From Ignavibacteria bacterium (GTDB lineage: Bacteria; Bacteroidota; Ignavibacteria; Ignavibacteriales; Ignavibacteriaceae), in NCBI GenBank assembly GCA_030693705.1, contig JAUYAB010000079.1, forward strand, positions 1 through 64,000: 64,000 nucleotides of DNA, given 5' to 3'. The notes under the pieces were generated by a model. That model did no database searches. It was not told the DNA's origin and worked only from the letters and a program-made list of their open reading frames with translations. Positions 19,536 to 28,881 of the stretch are shown here, piece after piece. Both the position numbers and the translations under genes were made by a program. Every line of letters starts with the position of its first letter. Within the stretch, counting starts at the first letter, position 1.

Positions 19536-20672
19536 CTAAATCTCTTTCAGTTTTTCTGCCGAAGATCGAAGAACTGCTTCCGATTTGGCAAAGCAAATTC
19601 TAATGTATTTACTTTCGGTACCGTTTGAATAAAAAGGAGAGAGGGGAATAACCGCTACGCCAATTTCCTTTGTCAACCATTTCGCAAATTCCATATCGGA
19701 TAATTCAGAAATATTAGAATATTCCAACAATTGAAAATACGTTCCTTTGGAAGGCGTTAAAAAGAATTTAGAATTTTGCATCAATCTGTTAAAATAATCT
19801 CTTTTTTGTTGATAGAATTTTGGCAGTGAGAAATAATGTTCTTCGTCCTTCATCATTTCTGCAAACGCAAGTTGGATCGGAGTGTTTACACAAAAAACAT
19901 TGAACTGATGAACTTTTCTGAATTCGCTTGTTAATTGAGCGGGCGCCAAAACATAACCCATCTTCCAGCCGGTTGTGTGATACGTTTTTCCAAAAGAAAA
20001 AACAATAAGTGAACGCGAAGCCAATTCCTCGTACTTTGCAAAAGAAAGATGTTCTTCACCATCAAAAATAATGTGCTCATAAACTTCATCACTTAACAGA
20101 AGTAGATTGTATTCATTTACAATTTTAATCAACTCATCAATATCAGTTTGCCTTAGAACGGTTCCGCTGGGATTATGTGGTGTGTTCAAAATAATCATCT
20201 TCGTTTTTGGCGAAAGAAGGGATCGAACTTTTTCCCAATCGATTGAAAAATCTTTCTCATCTAAATTTATCGGTAACGGAATTCCACCGTTTAACAAAAT
20301 GGAAGGCAGGTAGGAATCATATGCCGGTTCAAAAAGAATAACCTCATCACCTTGATGAATAAAGGCTGTAATAGCTGTGAATAAAGCTTGAGTTCCTCCC
20401 GCAGTGATCGTTATTTCGCTTTCCGGATTATAATATTTCCCGTAAAGTTTTTCCATCTTTTGTGAAATTGATTCGCGTAAAACCGGAACTCCCGGCATCG
20501 GTGCGTATTGGTTAAATCCTTCTTTCATAAAATGGTGCACATACTCAATAAGTTTATCGGGGCAATTGAAATCGGGAAATCCTTGAGAAAGGTTTATTGC
20601 ATTAAACTCTTTAGCCAATGCAGACATTACTGCAAAGATGCTTGTACCGCTGTTAGGAAGTTTGCTGATCAT
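19536..20672 (-). CDS. PLP-dependent aminotransferase, YbdL/methionine-aminotransferase type
   Basis: Fold-type I (class I/II) aminotransferase of 378 residues. The start is placed at the ATG ending at 20672 (MISKLPNSGTSIFAVMSALA), because the usual family N-terminus begins there; the frame stays open for 18 more codons upstream. Visible motifs: INLSQGFPDF, ITAGGTQALFTAI, NTPHNPSG, LLSDEVYEH and the PLP-lysine region SFGKTYHTTGWKMGY (K229). The GKTYHTTGWKMGY form and the start ALAKEFNAINLSQGFPDF are typical of the YbdL subgroup, which acts on methionine and aromatic amino acids, as in methionine salvage. Single gene with its own terminator. Confidence 0.88.
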   Translation of the reverse strand: MISKLPNSGTSIFAVMSALAKEFNAINLSQGFPDFNCPDKLIEYVHHFMKEGFNQYAPMPGVPVLRESISQKMEKLYGKYYNPESEITITAGGTQALFTAITAFIHQGDEVILFEPAYDSYLPSILLNGGIPLPINLDEKDFSIDWEKVRSLLSPKTKMIILNTPHNPSGTVLRQTDIDELIKIVNEYNLLLLSDEVYEHIIFDGEEHLSFAKYEELASRSLIVFSFGKTYHTTGWKMGYVLAPAQLTSEFRKVHQFNVFCVNTPIQLAFAEMMKDEEHYFSLPKFYQQKRDYFNRLMQNSKFFLTPSKGTYFQLLEYSNISELSDMEFAKWLTKEIGVAVIPLSPFYSNGTESKYIRICFAKSEAVLRSSAEKLKEI

Positions 20673-20828
20673 TTTTATTCCATTTAAATAATTTATGTCG
20701 TAAACATACAAAAATTCTTGAAACACTTTCCCTTTGAGTATTTTTATCGAAATATTTTGAAAATCATTTTCTATTTTATTAGGTTTATAGTGATGGTATT
20801 CATAAATCCGACAGCGGAGGTTTTTTAT

Positions 20829-21545
20829 ATGAAAAAGATAATGATAGTTCTAACTCTACTTCTTCTTTATGGTTGTAGATCGGCTCTGCTTTACACAACA
20901 AATAATATTCCCGTTCCATTGATTCAAAATCAAGGTGAAACCCAAATATCCGGGCAGTATGGAACAAACGGGAAAAGTTTTAACGTTGTTTCTTCACCGC
21001 TAAAGAATATTTCCGTATCAATTGCCGGGAATTATGATAATGTTACAAAGAAAAGCGAAATATCTGAAAAAGATTTGGAGGACAAGAACAGTCACAAGTA
21101 CACAGAAGTTGCTGTCGGGTATTCTGATTTTGTTTCAGAGGCATTCATCGGTGAAGCTTTCGCGGGATATGGAAGAGGAGAGTCGAAAGATCAATATTTT
21201 GAACAATATGCATTTAGTTCAAAAATACATGAGAATCTTGCTGAGGGTAAATATGAAAAATATTTTATACAAGGGAACCTTGGACAAAGAAAATCTGATT
21301 TTACAACTGGTTTTGCATTAAGACTTTCTTATGTTAGTTTTTTTGAACTTATGAAATTAAAGGATGATGTCACTTCTTTTCCATCGGTAAAAGAATTTAT
21401 GATTTTTGAACCAGCGATTTTTGCAAAAATTGGTGGAAAGAACCTTAAGCTTGAGGTTGAAGTGATGTTCCCTTATACGGCAAAAGATATTGATTTTGAT
21501 TACCAAAGCTTGGTGATCTCTGCCGGATTAAGATTTATTTTTTAG
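20829..21545 (+). CDS. Small outer-membrane-type lipoprotein of unknown function
   Basis: Lipoprotein of 238 residues, not recognised as a named family. CGGAGG at 20815-20820 decides the start at ATG 20829 rather than upstream starts in the same frame. The leader MKKIMIVLTLLLLYGC ends in a lipobox-like LYGC. Later segments alternate as in small barrels (KNISVSIAGNYDN, YTEVAVGYSDFVSEAFIGEA, YQSLVISAGLRFIF with a terminal F). This suggests a lipid-anchored beta-barrel, but no function can be assigned. Confidence 0.7.
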   Translation: MKKIMIVLTLLLLYGCRSALLYTTNNIPVPLIQNQGETQISGQYGTNGKSFNVVSSPLKNISVSIAGNYDNVTKKSEISEKDLEDKNSHKYTEVAVGYSDFVSEAFIGEAFAGYGRGESKDQYFEQYAFSSKIHENLAEGKYEKYFIQGNLGQRKSDFTTGFALRLSYVSFFELMKLKDDVTSFPSVKEFMIFEPAIFAKIGGKNLKLEVEVMFPYTAKDIDFDYQSLVISAGLRFIF

Positions 21546-21607
21546 ATAAAAGTTGTGAAAATGAATTATTTTCTTAATTTTCAGTAAAAGTTTCTTCAAA
21601 TTAAGTC

Positions 21608-22456
21608 ATGAATCAAAACTTTGTTCATTACACTTCGCAAAATAATAAGCTAAATATTTCCGTTTACGGGATTGAAAACCTTGCTTTTGCTCCTTGTCTA
21701 ATTTTTGTTCACGGATTTAAAGGATTCAAAGATTGGGGATTCGGTCAGTACATAGGAAATTTTTATGCTGAAAAAGGCTTTTTTGTTCTTTCTTTCAATT
21801 TTTCGCATAACGGTGTTGGTGATTCATTAACCGTATTCACCGAGCTTGATAAATTCGCCCAAAATACTTTTTCGTTAGAAGTAGAAGAATTAGGCGAAAT
21901 AATTGATCTTTATCGCTCTAATTTTTTCGGTCAAACAAAAAATGAAAAAATCTTTTTGCTCGGACATAGCCGTGGCGGCGCGATTGCACTTTTAACTGCA
22001 TCCCAAAGAAAAGAAGTAACAGCGGTTGCTGTTTGGTCTTGTGTCTCAACGTTCGATAGATATTCAAATAGACAAAAAGAAGAATGGCGTAAAAAAGGTT
22101 TTTTTGAAGTTTTTAATACCAGAACAAAACAAGCAATGCGGTTAAATGTTTCGCTGCTTGATGATCTGGAAAAACATAAAAATGATTCGCTAAACATTGA
22201 GCAAGCGGTTCGTAAATTAAGAAGACCGTTATTTATTGCTCATGGAGATCAAGATTTGGCAGTCCCATTAAAAGAAGCCGAATTTATTTATGATTGGTCA
22301 GATAAACGAATCACGGAATTTTACAAAATTGAAGGAACCGGACATACGTTTAATTGCAAGCATCCATTTGCCTGCCTTGCCGGTAGGCAGGAAGGAAGCA
22401 ATGCAAAATTTGATTTACTTTTAGAAAAAACTTATAATTTTTATTTTCAACATTAA
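21608..22456 (+). CDS. Alpha/beta hydrolase with an embedded palindromic insert
   Basis: Cytoplasmic alpha/beta hydrolase of 282 residues, with no signal peptide. Visible: FVHGFKGFKDWG (oxyanion region), GHSRGG with nucleophile S121, HGDQDLAVP carrying the likely catalytic Asp, and EGTGHTFN with the catalytic His. Substrate unknown; resembles dienelactone-hydrolase or acyl-peptidase-like esterases. Right after the catalytic His, residues encoded around 22371-22391 (ACLAGRQ) come from a palindromic DNA element that interrupts an otherwise normal HPF...GSNAKF stretch in frame. The gene is followed 12 bases later by the BioY gene. Confidence 0.85.
   Translation: MNQNFVHYTSQNNKLNISVYGIENLAFAPCLIFVHGFKGFKDWGFGQYIGNFYAEKGFFVLSFNFSHNGVGDSLTVFTELDKFAQNTFSLEVEELGEIIDLYRSNFFGQTKNEKIFLLGHSRGGAIALLTASQRKEVTAVAVWSCVSTFDRYSNRQKEEWRKKGFFEVFNTRTKQAMRLNVSLLDDLEKHKNDSLNIEQAVRKLRRPLFIAHGDQDLAVPLKEAEFIYDWSDKRITEFYKIEGTGHTFNCKHPFACLAGRQEGSNAKFDLLLEKTYNFYFQH
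22371..22391. repeat. Palindromic repeat inserted within a coding sequence
   Basis: Perfect 7-bp arms CCTGCCT (22371-22377) and AGGCAGG (22385-22391) around a 7-base centre TGCCGGT. It is far more GC-rich than the surrounding gene and is in frame within the alpha/beta hydrolase. It resembles short palindromic interspersed elements; copy number in this genome cannot be judged from one window. Confidence 0.7.
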
Positions 22457-22468
22457 CTGAGAGGAACT

Positions 22469-23047
22469 ATGCAGACTAAAAATTTCGGAAAGACTAAAAT
22501 TCTTTCATTACCCTGGACAAAAGTATTCGCTTCGGAATACTTCGGAATTTTTTCATTTGCTTTTTTAACGGCAATTGCAGCACAAATAACCATTCCGATA
22601 AAACCGGTCCCATTTACATTACAGACAATGACTGTGGTCTTAGCCGGAGCAACTCTTGGAGCCAAAAGAGGAGCTTACAGTCAATTACTTTATTTAGCCG
22701 CCGGCGCAATTGGTCTACCGGTTTTTGCAGTTCTTCCGGAAAGTGGTTACGGAATTGCTCGTTTTTTCAGTACAACCGGTGGATTTTTATTGGCATTTCC
22801 TTTGGCGGCATTTGCAACCGGAGTACTTGTTCAAAAATATAAAAGTTACTTTGCAGTTGTTTTTTCCATGTTCGTTGGAGAATTCATTATTATTTCTTCC
22901 GGTTCAATTTTTCTCAATACTTTTTTCATTCACAATATTTCAGAGACAATTAAAGTTGCAGCGGCTATTTTTTCAATTTGGACGGCAATTAAAGTCTTTG
23001 TGGCGGCGGCAATTTATTTTGGTCTAAAAAACGTTAAGGTTGATTAA
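22469..23047 (+). CDS. bioY: BioY biotin transporter (ECF S component)
   Basis: Membrane protein of 192 residues with about six hydrophobic segments. The family signature is clear: ITIPIKPVPFTLQTMTVVLAGATLGAKRGAYSQLLYLAAGAIGLPVF. BioY binds biotin; it works with an ECF ATPase/EcfT module or on its own. No such module is next door, so it would use shared components or act alone. The RBS AGAGG precedes ATG 22469. The Fe-S protein gene begins 6 bases downstream, so co-transcription is likely. Confidence 0.93.
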   Translation: MQTKNFGKTKILSLPWTKVFASEYFGIFSFAFLTAIAAQITIPIKPVPFTLQTMTVVLAGATLGAKRGAYSQLLYLAAGAIGLPVFAVLPESGYGIARFFSTTGGFLLAFPLAAFATGVLVQKYKSYFAVVFSMFVGEFIIISSGSIFLNTFFIHNISETIKVAAAIFSIWTAIKVFVAAAIYFGLKNVKVD

Positions 23048-23053
23048 GTTCTA

Positions 23054-25048
23054 ATGACCATCAAGAATTTAATTTTCATCATTTTCTTTTTTGCGTCAAT
23101 CGGATTCTTTACGTTCAGCACAAAAAGATTGATCTCTTTTCTTAAGCTTGGGCAAAAAGAAAATCGATTTGATAGAATTGGCGATCGACTCAAAAAAGTT
23201 TTCACCATTGCAATTGCGCAAACCAAAATTATGCGCGAGCCGGCGGGTATTTTTCATCTTTTAATATTTTGGGGTTTTTTGCTTTTTATTTTCGCGGTTA
23301 TTGAATCAATACTCCAGGGATTTTATTCCCCGATTAGTTTTTCATCGCTTGGAGTGTTCTATATGTTACTAACATTTACCCAAGATGTTTTTGGAATGTT
23401 AGTAATTTGGTCTGTACTTATTTCGTTATACCGTAGATTTATTTTGCGTGTAGCGAGATTGATCGTTGATAAACATGGAATGCGTGACGCTGCGTTCATT
23501 CTTACGCTTATACTTTTTGTGGTACTTGCAATGTTCGGGCAGAATATTGCGCATGTTGCAAAAAACAATTTTGTTCTTGGAAGTTTTGAGGTGCGACCAT
23601 TTTCGCTCGTGATAGCTAAAATGTTTTATTCGATGGATTCTTCTTCAGCAGGAACGCTGTATGAAATATTCTGGTGGTTGCACATTGTTTTTGTTTTCGG
23701 ATTCTTAAATTATTTGCCCTATTCAAAACATTTGCATGTACTAACTTCAATCCCGAATGTTTTTTTCGCCAAACTTCCGGATCAAAAAGGATTGAAGAAG
23801 ATAAATCTTGAAGATGAAACGTTAGAATATTATGGTGCTGATGATTTCCAAAAATTATCGTGGAAACAAATTTTAGACGGATTTACCTGCACAGAATGCG
23901 GAAGATGTACTTCTGTTTGTCCGGCGGCAAATAGCGGAAAAACTTTATCGCCAAGAAAAATTATCACGGATATACGAAAAAGAACGTTCGACAAAGCTCC
24001 GCTAATGCTTGAAGGAAAAACAGAGGGAGAAATTTTTGATAAAACCTTAGTTCATCACTATATTTCAGATAAGGAACTTTGGCAATGTACAACTTGCGGC
24101 GCTTGTGTGCAGGAATGTCCGGTAACGATAGAGCACGTTGATTCAATAATTGATATGCGACGGCATTTAGTTCTAACGGAATCCGAATTCCCGAACGAGT
24201 TGAATAATGTTTTCAAGAGTCTTGAAAGCAATGGAACACCCTGGGTTTTCAATCAAGCTGATCGTGCCTTATGGGCTGAAGGATTGAATATTAAATCGAT
24301 GGCTGAAGACCCGAATGGAGAAATATTGTTTTGGGTCGGTTGTACTGGTTCTTATGATGCCCGCTACAAAAAAGTTTCTGTTGCTTTTGCTAAGTTGATG
24401 CAGAAAGCCGGAGTTGATTTTAGAATTCTTGGAACCGAAGAAAAGTGCAACGGAGATACTGCAAGACGTTTGGGAAATGAATATCTTGCACAGCAGCTTG
24501 TCCAGGAAAATGTTGAAACTCTTAATGGTTATGGTGTTAAGAAAATAGTAACTGCTTGTCCTCACTGTTTTAATTCACTTAAAAATGAATTCAAACAATT
24601 TGGCGGAAACTATGAAGTGGTTCATCATACGGAAATGATCTCGGAATTTCTTTCGTCCGGGAAAATTCAGTTAAAAGATGGATCAACAAAGACAAGAAAA
24701 GTAACCTATCACGATTCATGTTATCTTGGAAGGTACAACGACATTTATGAAGAACCACGTAAATCATTGTCCAAAATAAATGGAGTTGAACTTGTAGAAA
24801 TGGGGCGGAATAAAAGTCGCGGTTTTTGCTGCGGTGCCGGAGGTGGAAGAATGTTCTTGGAGGATGTTGAAGGGGCGAGGATCAATGAAGAAAGAGCAAA
24901 AGAAGCCATTGGTACCGGTGCAGAAACAATCGCTTCAGCGTGCCCCTTCTGTATGACGATGATGACAGATGGCGTGAAAGCTTTTGATAAAACTGAAGAT
25001 GTTCAAGTAAAAGATATCGCAGAAATTGTTCTGGAAAATTCAAAATAA
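23054..25048 (+). CDS. Membrane Fe-S oxidoreductase, heterodisulfide-reductase (HdrD/GlpC) related
   Basis: Electron-transfer protein of 664 residues. The N-terminal third has several membrane segments like the nitrate-reductase gamma/heme b domain, with histidines in helices. Two 4Fe-4S ferredoxin sites follow: CTECGRCTSVCP (about 279-290) and CTTCGACVQECP (about 346-357). The C-terminal half carries the CCG-type cysteine clusters of HdrB/HdrD and GlpC proteins: GCTGSYDARY, ACPHCFNSLKNEF, YHDSCYLGRYN, GFCCGAGGGRMF and ACPFCMTMM. In relatives it passes electrons between an acyl-CoA dehydrogenase/ETF system or thiol substrate and quinones. ETF genes are not in this window. Confidence 0.9.
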   Translation: MTIKNLIFIIFFFASIGFFTFSTKRLISFLKLGQKENRFDRIGDRLKKVFTIAIAQTKIMREPAGIFHLLIFWGFLLFIFAVIESILQGFYSPISFSSLGVFYMLLTFTQDVFGMLVIWSVLISLYRRFILRVARLIVDKHGMRDAAFILTLILFVVLAMFGQNIAHVAKNNFVLGSFEVRPFSLVIAKMFYSMDSSSAGTLYEIFWWLHIVFVFGFLNYLPYSKHLHVLTSIPNVFFAKLPDQKGLKKINLEDETLEYYGADDFQKLSWKQILDGFTCTECGRCTSVCPAANSGKTLSPRKIITDIRKRTFDKAPLMLEGKTEGEIFDKTLVHHYISDKELWQCTTCGACVQECPVTIEHVDSIIDMRRHLVLTESEFPNELNNVFKSLESNGTPWVFNQADRALWAEGLNIKSMAEDPNGEILFWVGCTGSYDARYKKVSVAFAKLMQKAGVDFRILGTEEKCNGDTARRLGNEYLAQQLVQENVETLNGYGVKKIVTACPHCFNSLKNEFKQFGGNYEVVHHTEMISEFLSSGKIQLKDGSTKTRKVTYHDSCYLGRYNDIYEEPRKSLSKINGVELVEMGRNKSRGFCCGAGGGRMFLEDVEGARINEERAKEAIGTGAETIASACPFCMTMMTDGVKAFDKTEDVQVKDIAEIVLENSK

Positions 25049-25077
25049 ACAATCAATAAAAACAAAAGGAGATACAA

Positions 25078-25269
25078 ATGGAAAATTTCCAAAAATTGGT
25101 ACAACACGTGCAATCATTAGAAGCTGATTTTCAAAAATTCTATGAAAAAGGTCAATCAGCAGCCGGAACCCGCTTGCGTAAAGGTTTAAGCGAATTAAAG
25201 AAACTTTCGCAAGAAGTTCGTAATGAAATCCAAAAAGTTAAAGAAGATCGTAAAACTCCAAAAGCTTAA
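25078..25269 (+). CDS. Histone H1-like (Hc1 family) DNA-binding protein
   Basis: Small basic protein of 63 residues. The pattern FYEKGQSAAGTRLRKGLSELKKL then SQEVRNEIQKVKEDRK matches the Hc1-like proteins common in Bacteroidota and Chlorobi relatives, which are thought to bind DNA and compact the nucleoid. AAAGGAGAT just upstream of ATG 25078 is one of the strongest ribosome sites in the window, which fits an abundant protein. A terminator follows. Confidence 0.85.
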   Translation: MENFQKLVQHVQSLEADFQKFYEKGQSAAGTRLRKGLSELKKLSQEVRNEIQKVKEDRKTPKA

Positions 25270-25292
25270 CATCTTTTTTTCTTTGTTTTAAA

Positions 25293-25334
25293 AAGGCTGA
25301 TTCGGAGAAACCTTCGGATCAGCCTTATTTTTTA
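25293..25334 (+). terminator. Rho-independent terminator
   Basis: Stem AAGGCTGATTCG (25293-25304) with CGGATCAGCCTT (25315-25326), one G-T pair, loop of 10 bases, then a T-rich run ATTTTTTATTT. It closes the histone-like gene. Confidence 0.92.
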
Positions 25335-25370
25335 TTTATCGCATATCAAAAGAAGTAACTTTCTTTAAAG

Positions 25371-26537
25371 ATGAAACTATACAGCAATATCATTTTGTTT
25401 GTTTCTGCATTGCTTTTTGCTTTGCTGAATATTTCAAATCATTTAGAGGTGGCAAAAATTGATGGAGAAACGCCGAAAACTTCCATAATTACAATTACTG
25501 CCGTTGGTGATTTAATGTGTCACTCACCCCAATTTGAATTCGCCTATGTTGAAGCCGATAGTTTTGATTTTACTCCAACTTTTAGCGAAGTAAAAAAATA
25601 TTTCGATTCATCCGATTTTGTTTTCGGAAATCTGGAAACTGTTACCGCGGGAAAAGAAAAACATTACTCCGGCTATCCTTATTTTAATTCTCCGGATGAT
25701 TATCTAATTTCTCTTAAAAAAGCAGGGTTTAATTTTCTCTTTACCTCGAATAATCATTGTATGGATCGAGGTGAAACCGGAATTCTCCGAACCTTGGAGA
25801 AATTAAATGAGAATCAAATTTCTTCTACCGGAACTTTTTCTTCTCAAGAGAAAAGAGATTCAATTCAAATTATTTCCGCAAAAGGAATTCGTTTTGCGGT
25901 TCTTGCTTATACGTACGGAACAAATGGGAATTCTTTACCAAAAGGGAAGAAGTATTTAGTGAACAAAATTTCCGACTCTCTGCTTATCCATGACATTCAA
26001 AAAGCAAAATCAGATAGTGTTGATTTTATTTTAGTCTATTTCCACTTTGGTGAAGAATACCAGCGGGAACCGAACCACTACCAGAAAGATGTTGTTCAAA
26101 CCGCTATTGATGCGGGAGCTGACATTATCCTTGCAAGTCATCCGCATGTAATTCAACCGGTACAATTTTTTCAGAAAGATTCTACAAATAGATCAAGTGG
26201 TAAATTGGATTCGGGATTTGTCGCTTATTCATTAGGCAACTTCATTTCAAATCAGCAGTGGAGGTATTCTGATGCGGGAGTTATTCTTCAATTTCAAATT
26301 ACAAAAAATTTAACATCGAATGCGCTTCATATCGATCAGGTTTCATTTACACCAACCTGGGTATTTAAAGGAAGGATAGATGGAAAGAGGGAATACAGAG
26401 TTATTCCATATACAATGTCGGCTGACAAGTATCCATATTTATCCCAAAGAGATTTTCGAAAAATGAATCAATCCTTTCAAGATTCAAAACAAATTCTTCA
26501 AAAATATTCATCTTCCATTCACTTAAAAGAAAAATAA
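25371..26537 (+). CDS. CapA-family metallophosphatase-like protein
   Basis: Protein of 388 residues with an N-terminal hydrophobic segment (FVSALLFALLNIS) that is a signal anchor or signal peptide. The CapA/PGA_cap fold is clear: TAVGDLMCHSPQ, VFGNLETVTAG, TSNNHCMDRGETGI, FHFGEEYQ, ASHPHVIQPVQ and YSLGNFISNQ; these carry the metal-binding Asp, Asn and His of calcineurin-like phosphoesterases. CapA proteins take part in poly-gamma-glutamate or capsule export in some bacteria, but many stand-alone homologues have no known role. No other capsule gene is adjacent. Single gene after a terminator. Confidence 0.9.
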   Translation: MKLYSNIILFVSALLFALLNISNHLEVAKIDGETPKTSIITITAVGDLMCHSPQFEFAYVEADSFDFTPTFSEVKKYFDSSDFVFGNLETVTAGKEKHYSGYPYFNSPDDYLISLKKAGFNFLFTSNNHCMDRGETGILRTLEKLNENQISSTGTFSSQEKRDSIQIISAKGIRFAVLAYTYGTNGNSLPKGKKYLVNKISDSLLIHDIQKAKSDSVDFILVYFHFGEEYQREPNHYQKDVVQTAIDAGADIILASHPHVIQPVQFFQKDSTNRSSGKLDSGFVAYSLGNFISNQQWRYSDAGVILQFQITKNLTSNALHIDQVSFTPTWVFKGRIDGKREYRVIPYTMSADKYPYLSQRDFRKMNQSFQDSKQILQKYSSSIHLKEK

Positions 26538-26604
26538 AGAATCATGCCTTTTTTGAACCAACCGTGTGATTAGTTTGTTCTTAAAAGAAGAATGGTTTTC
26601 TTTG

Positions 26605-26612
26605 TATATTTG
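26605..26612 (+). promoter_or_regulatory. Possible Bacteroidota-type -7 promoter element
   Basis: TATATTTG matches the TAnnTTTG -7 consensus of Bacteroidota sigma-ABfr promoters. It is 33 bases upstream of the dehydrogenase start. A matching TTTG -33 element at the usual 19-21 base spacing is not clear, so this is tentative. Confidence 0.4.
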
Positions 26613-26644
26613 CACTCGAAATTGAAATTTAACGGAGATATAGA

Positions 26645-27664
26645 TTGAGTTATAACGTAACATTAATTCCCGGCGACGGTATTGGACCGGAAATTACCGA
26701 TGCCGCATTGAAGATTATCAAACATACCGGTGTTGATATTAATTGGGAAATTATGTCTGCCGGAATGGAAGCGCTTGAAAAATACCGCGATCCGCTTCCG
26801 CAAGAAACTATAGACTCTATCGCTAAAAATAAAATTGCATTAAAGGGTCCACTTACTACTCCGATCGGGAAGGGATTTCGAAGTGTAAATGTTGCATTGC
26901 GGAAAGAGTTTGATCTTTATGTCAATCAACGTCCGGCAAAAACATTTAAAGGTGTAAAAACCAGATATGATAATGTTGATCTTCTCATCTTTAGAGAAAA
27001 CACAGAAGAATTTTATTCCGGAATTGAACATTATATTGATAGCAGCCGCTCCGCTGCAGAAACCATCGGTATTATCACCCGGCGAGGCTGCGAGAGAATC
27101 TTAAAATATGCATTTGAACACACCCAGCGGTTAGGCAGAAAAAAAATCACTGTTGTTCATAAAGCAAACATCATGAAATTCACAGGTGGTTTATTTTTAG
27201 ATATTTCGAAAGAAGTTGCCGTCAATTATCCGTTGATAAAGTATGAAGATAAAATTGTTGATAACATGGCAATGCAGATGGTGATGAATCCAAATCAGTT
27301 TGATGCAATCGTTACTACAAATTTATTTGGTGATATTTTATCAGATTTAGCATCCGGTTTGGTTGGCGGTTTGGGTTTTGCTCCCGGCGCTAACATTGGC
27401 GCAGATGTTTCAATATTCGAAGCTGTACACGGTTCTGCACCGGATATTGCGGGACAAAATATTGCCAATCCGTGTGCGTTAATTTTAGGCGCTGTGATGA
27501 TGTTAAATCATTTAAAGGAACACAAAGCAGCAGATAGAATTGAAAAAGCGGTTTCTAAAGTAATTGAAGATGGAAACTTCGTTACGAAGGATATCAATCC
27601 GACAAATTTTGTTGGAACAAAAGAGATGGGCGAAGCTATAGTAAAGGAACTTGATAGACAATGA
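26645..27664 (+). CDS. Isocitrate/isopropylmalate dehydrogenase family (probable NAD-dependent isocitrate dehydrogenase)
   Basis: Beta-decarboxylating dehydrogenase of 339 residues. Starts with TTG at 26645, with GGAGA at 26633-26637 in good position. Motifs: LIPGDGIGPEIT, KGPLTTPIGKGFRSVNVALR, FRENTEEFYSGIEH, VVHKANIMK, NLFGDILSDLASGLVGGLG and EAVHGSAPDIAGQNIANP. The substrate loop TPIGKGFRSVNVALRKEFDLY and the IEH ending fit NAD-dependent isocitrate dehydrogenase (TCA cycle) better than LeuB, and no leucine genes are nearby. Overlaps the MFS gene by 4 bases. Confidence 0.85.
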   Translation: MSYNVTLIPGDGIGPEITDAALKIIKHTGVDINWEIMSAGMEALEKYRDPLPQETIDSIAKNKIALKGPLTTPIGKGFRSVNVALRKEFDLYVNQRPAKTFKGVKTRYDNVDLLIFRENTEEFYSGIEHYIDSSRSAAETIGIITRRGCERILKYAFEHTQRLGRKKITVVHKANIMKFTGGLFLDISKEVAVNYPLIKYEDKIVDNMAMQMVMNPNQFDAIVTTNLFGDILSDLASGLVGGLGFAPGANIGADVSIFEAVHGSAPDIAGQNIANPCALILGAVMMLNHLKEHKAADRIEKAVSKVIEDGNFVTKDINPTNFVGTKEMGEAIVKELDRQ

Positions 27665-28875
27665 ATGGTAAAAAGTCTTCATTATCTTTAATATTTTTAG
27701 TCGTATTTGTTGATCTGTTGGGGTTTGGAATATTGATTCCCATTCTACCTACCTTTGCAGTTAAATCTTTACACACTCCCGAAAGTGCCATTGGAATTGT
27801 ACTCGCCGTTTATTCTTTAGTTCAATTCATTTTCAATCCGATATTTGGCAGCCTCTCCGACAAATACGGCAGAAGGAAAATAATTTTAATTACTTTATTA
27901 TTAAATGCATCAGGATATATTATCTTCGCTTTTACCCACTCATTTTTAATGTTGTTAATTTCCAGGGTAGTTGCAGGCATCGGCGGAAGCAGTATTGGCG
28001 TTGCACAAGCTTATATAGCTGATATTACCACAAAAGAAAATCGCTCAAAAGGAATGGGTATGATTGGCGTGGCATTCGGGCTTGGTTTCGTTTTCGGTCC
28101 AATTATGGGTGGGTTACTCTCTCATTTTGGATATATGGTAACCGGATTTGTCGCTGCCGGATTTTCTTTTCTAGCTTTTTCATTCAGTTTATTTCTTTTA
28201 CCGGAATCACTTACAGAAGCACAAAAGAATTTGGTGGTTAAAAGAAAAATATTCGATGCGGCTTCATTTAAGAAAGTATTATCCAACCGGCTGATAAGTG
28301 TTGTAATTCTTCTCTTCTTTGTCGTTACATTTTCAGTCGCCAACATTTTCGGAACCTTTGCTCTGTTGGGGCATTATGTTTATGGTTTTACCGATATGCA
28401 AAATGGAATGGTTTTCGGGATCATGGGAATTATTGGTGCTGCTGTGCAAGGTGGACTAATCGGCAGATTATCAAAGAAATATTCGGATCAAAAACTTATT
28501 TCTTTCGGAACATTTTTTCTGATGATCGGGTTGGCACTAATTCCTTATGGAATTAATTTAACCGGAGTACTGCTTATTACTGCTCTCATGTCTGTAGGTA
28601 CCGGAATATTGCAGCCAACTCTTCTGAGTCTCGTCTCAAAAGTAGCGCCGGAAAATGAACAGGGAATTGTCCTTGGCGTTAATCAATCTTTTTCTTCTTT
28701 TGCAAGAATGTTGGGTCCGCTTTGGGGTGGATTTTCGTACCAATATCTCGGCTATCAAATCCCGTTTTTAACAGGTGCATTTTTCGTTTTGTTAGTGTTT
28801 CTTTTTAGCATCTTTTATTTGCATAATCATCTTTCGACCATGGCTCAACCAATCGCTCAAAGCGAGGAAGTGTAA
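27661..28875 (+). CDS. Major facilitator superfamily transporter, TetA-like
   Basis: Twelve-helix MFS permease of 404 residues. The first loop has the family motif GSLSDKYGRRKIILIT, and helix 5 holds GLGFVFGPIMGGLLS. The closest look is the TetA/DHA1 drug-H+ antiporter group (LVVFVDLLGFGILIPILPTFA), but the substrate cannot be predicted. ATG overlaps the stop of the dehydrogenase gene (ATGA), so the two are translationally coupled, perhaps linking it to export of a metabolite. Confidence 0.88.
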   Translation: MNGKKSSLSLIFLVVFVDLLGFGILIPILPTFAVKSLHTPESAIGIVLAVYSLVQFIFNPIFGSLSDKYGRRKIILITLLLNASGYIIFAFTHSFLMLLISRVVAGIGGSSIGVAQAYIADITTKENRSKGMGMIGVAFGLGFVFGPIMGGLLSHFGYMVTGFVAAGFSFLAFSFSLFLLPESLTEAQKNLVVKRKIFDAASFKKVLSNRLISVVILLFFVVTFSVANIFGTFALLGHYVYGFTDMQNGMVFGIMGIIGAAVQGGLIGRLSKKYSDQKLISFGTFFLMIGLALIPYGINLTGVLLITALMSVGTGILQPTLLSLVSKVAPENEQGIVLGVNQSFSSFARMLGPLWGGFSYQYLGYQIPFLTGAFFVLLVFLFSIFYLHNHLSTMAQPIAQSEEV

Positions 28876-28881
28876 TACTAA

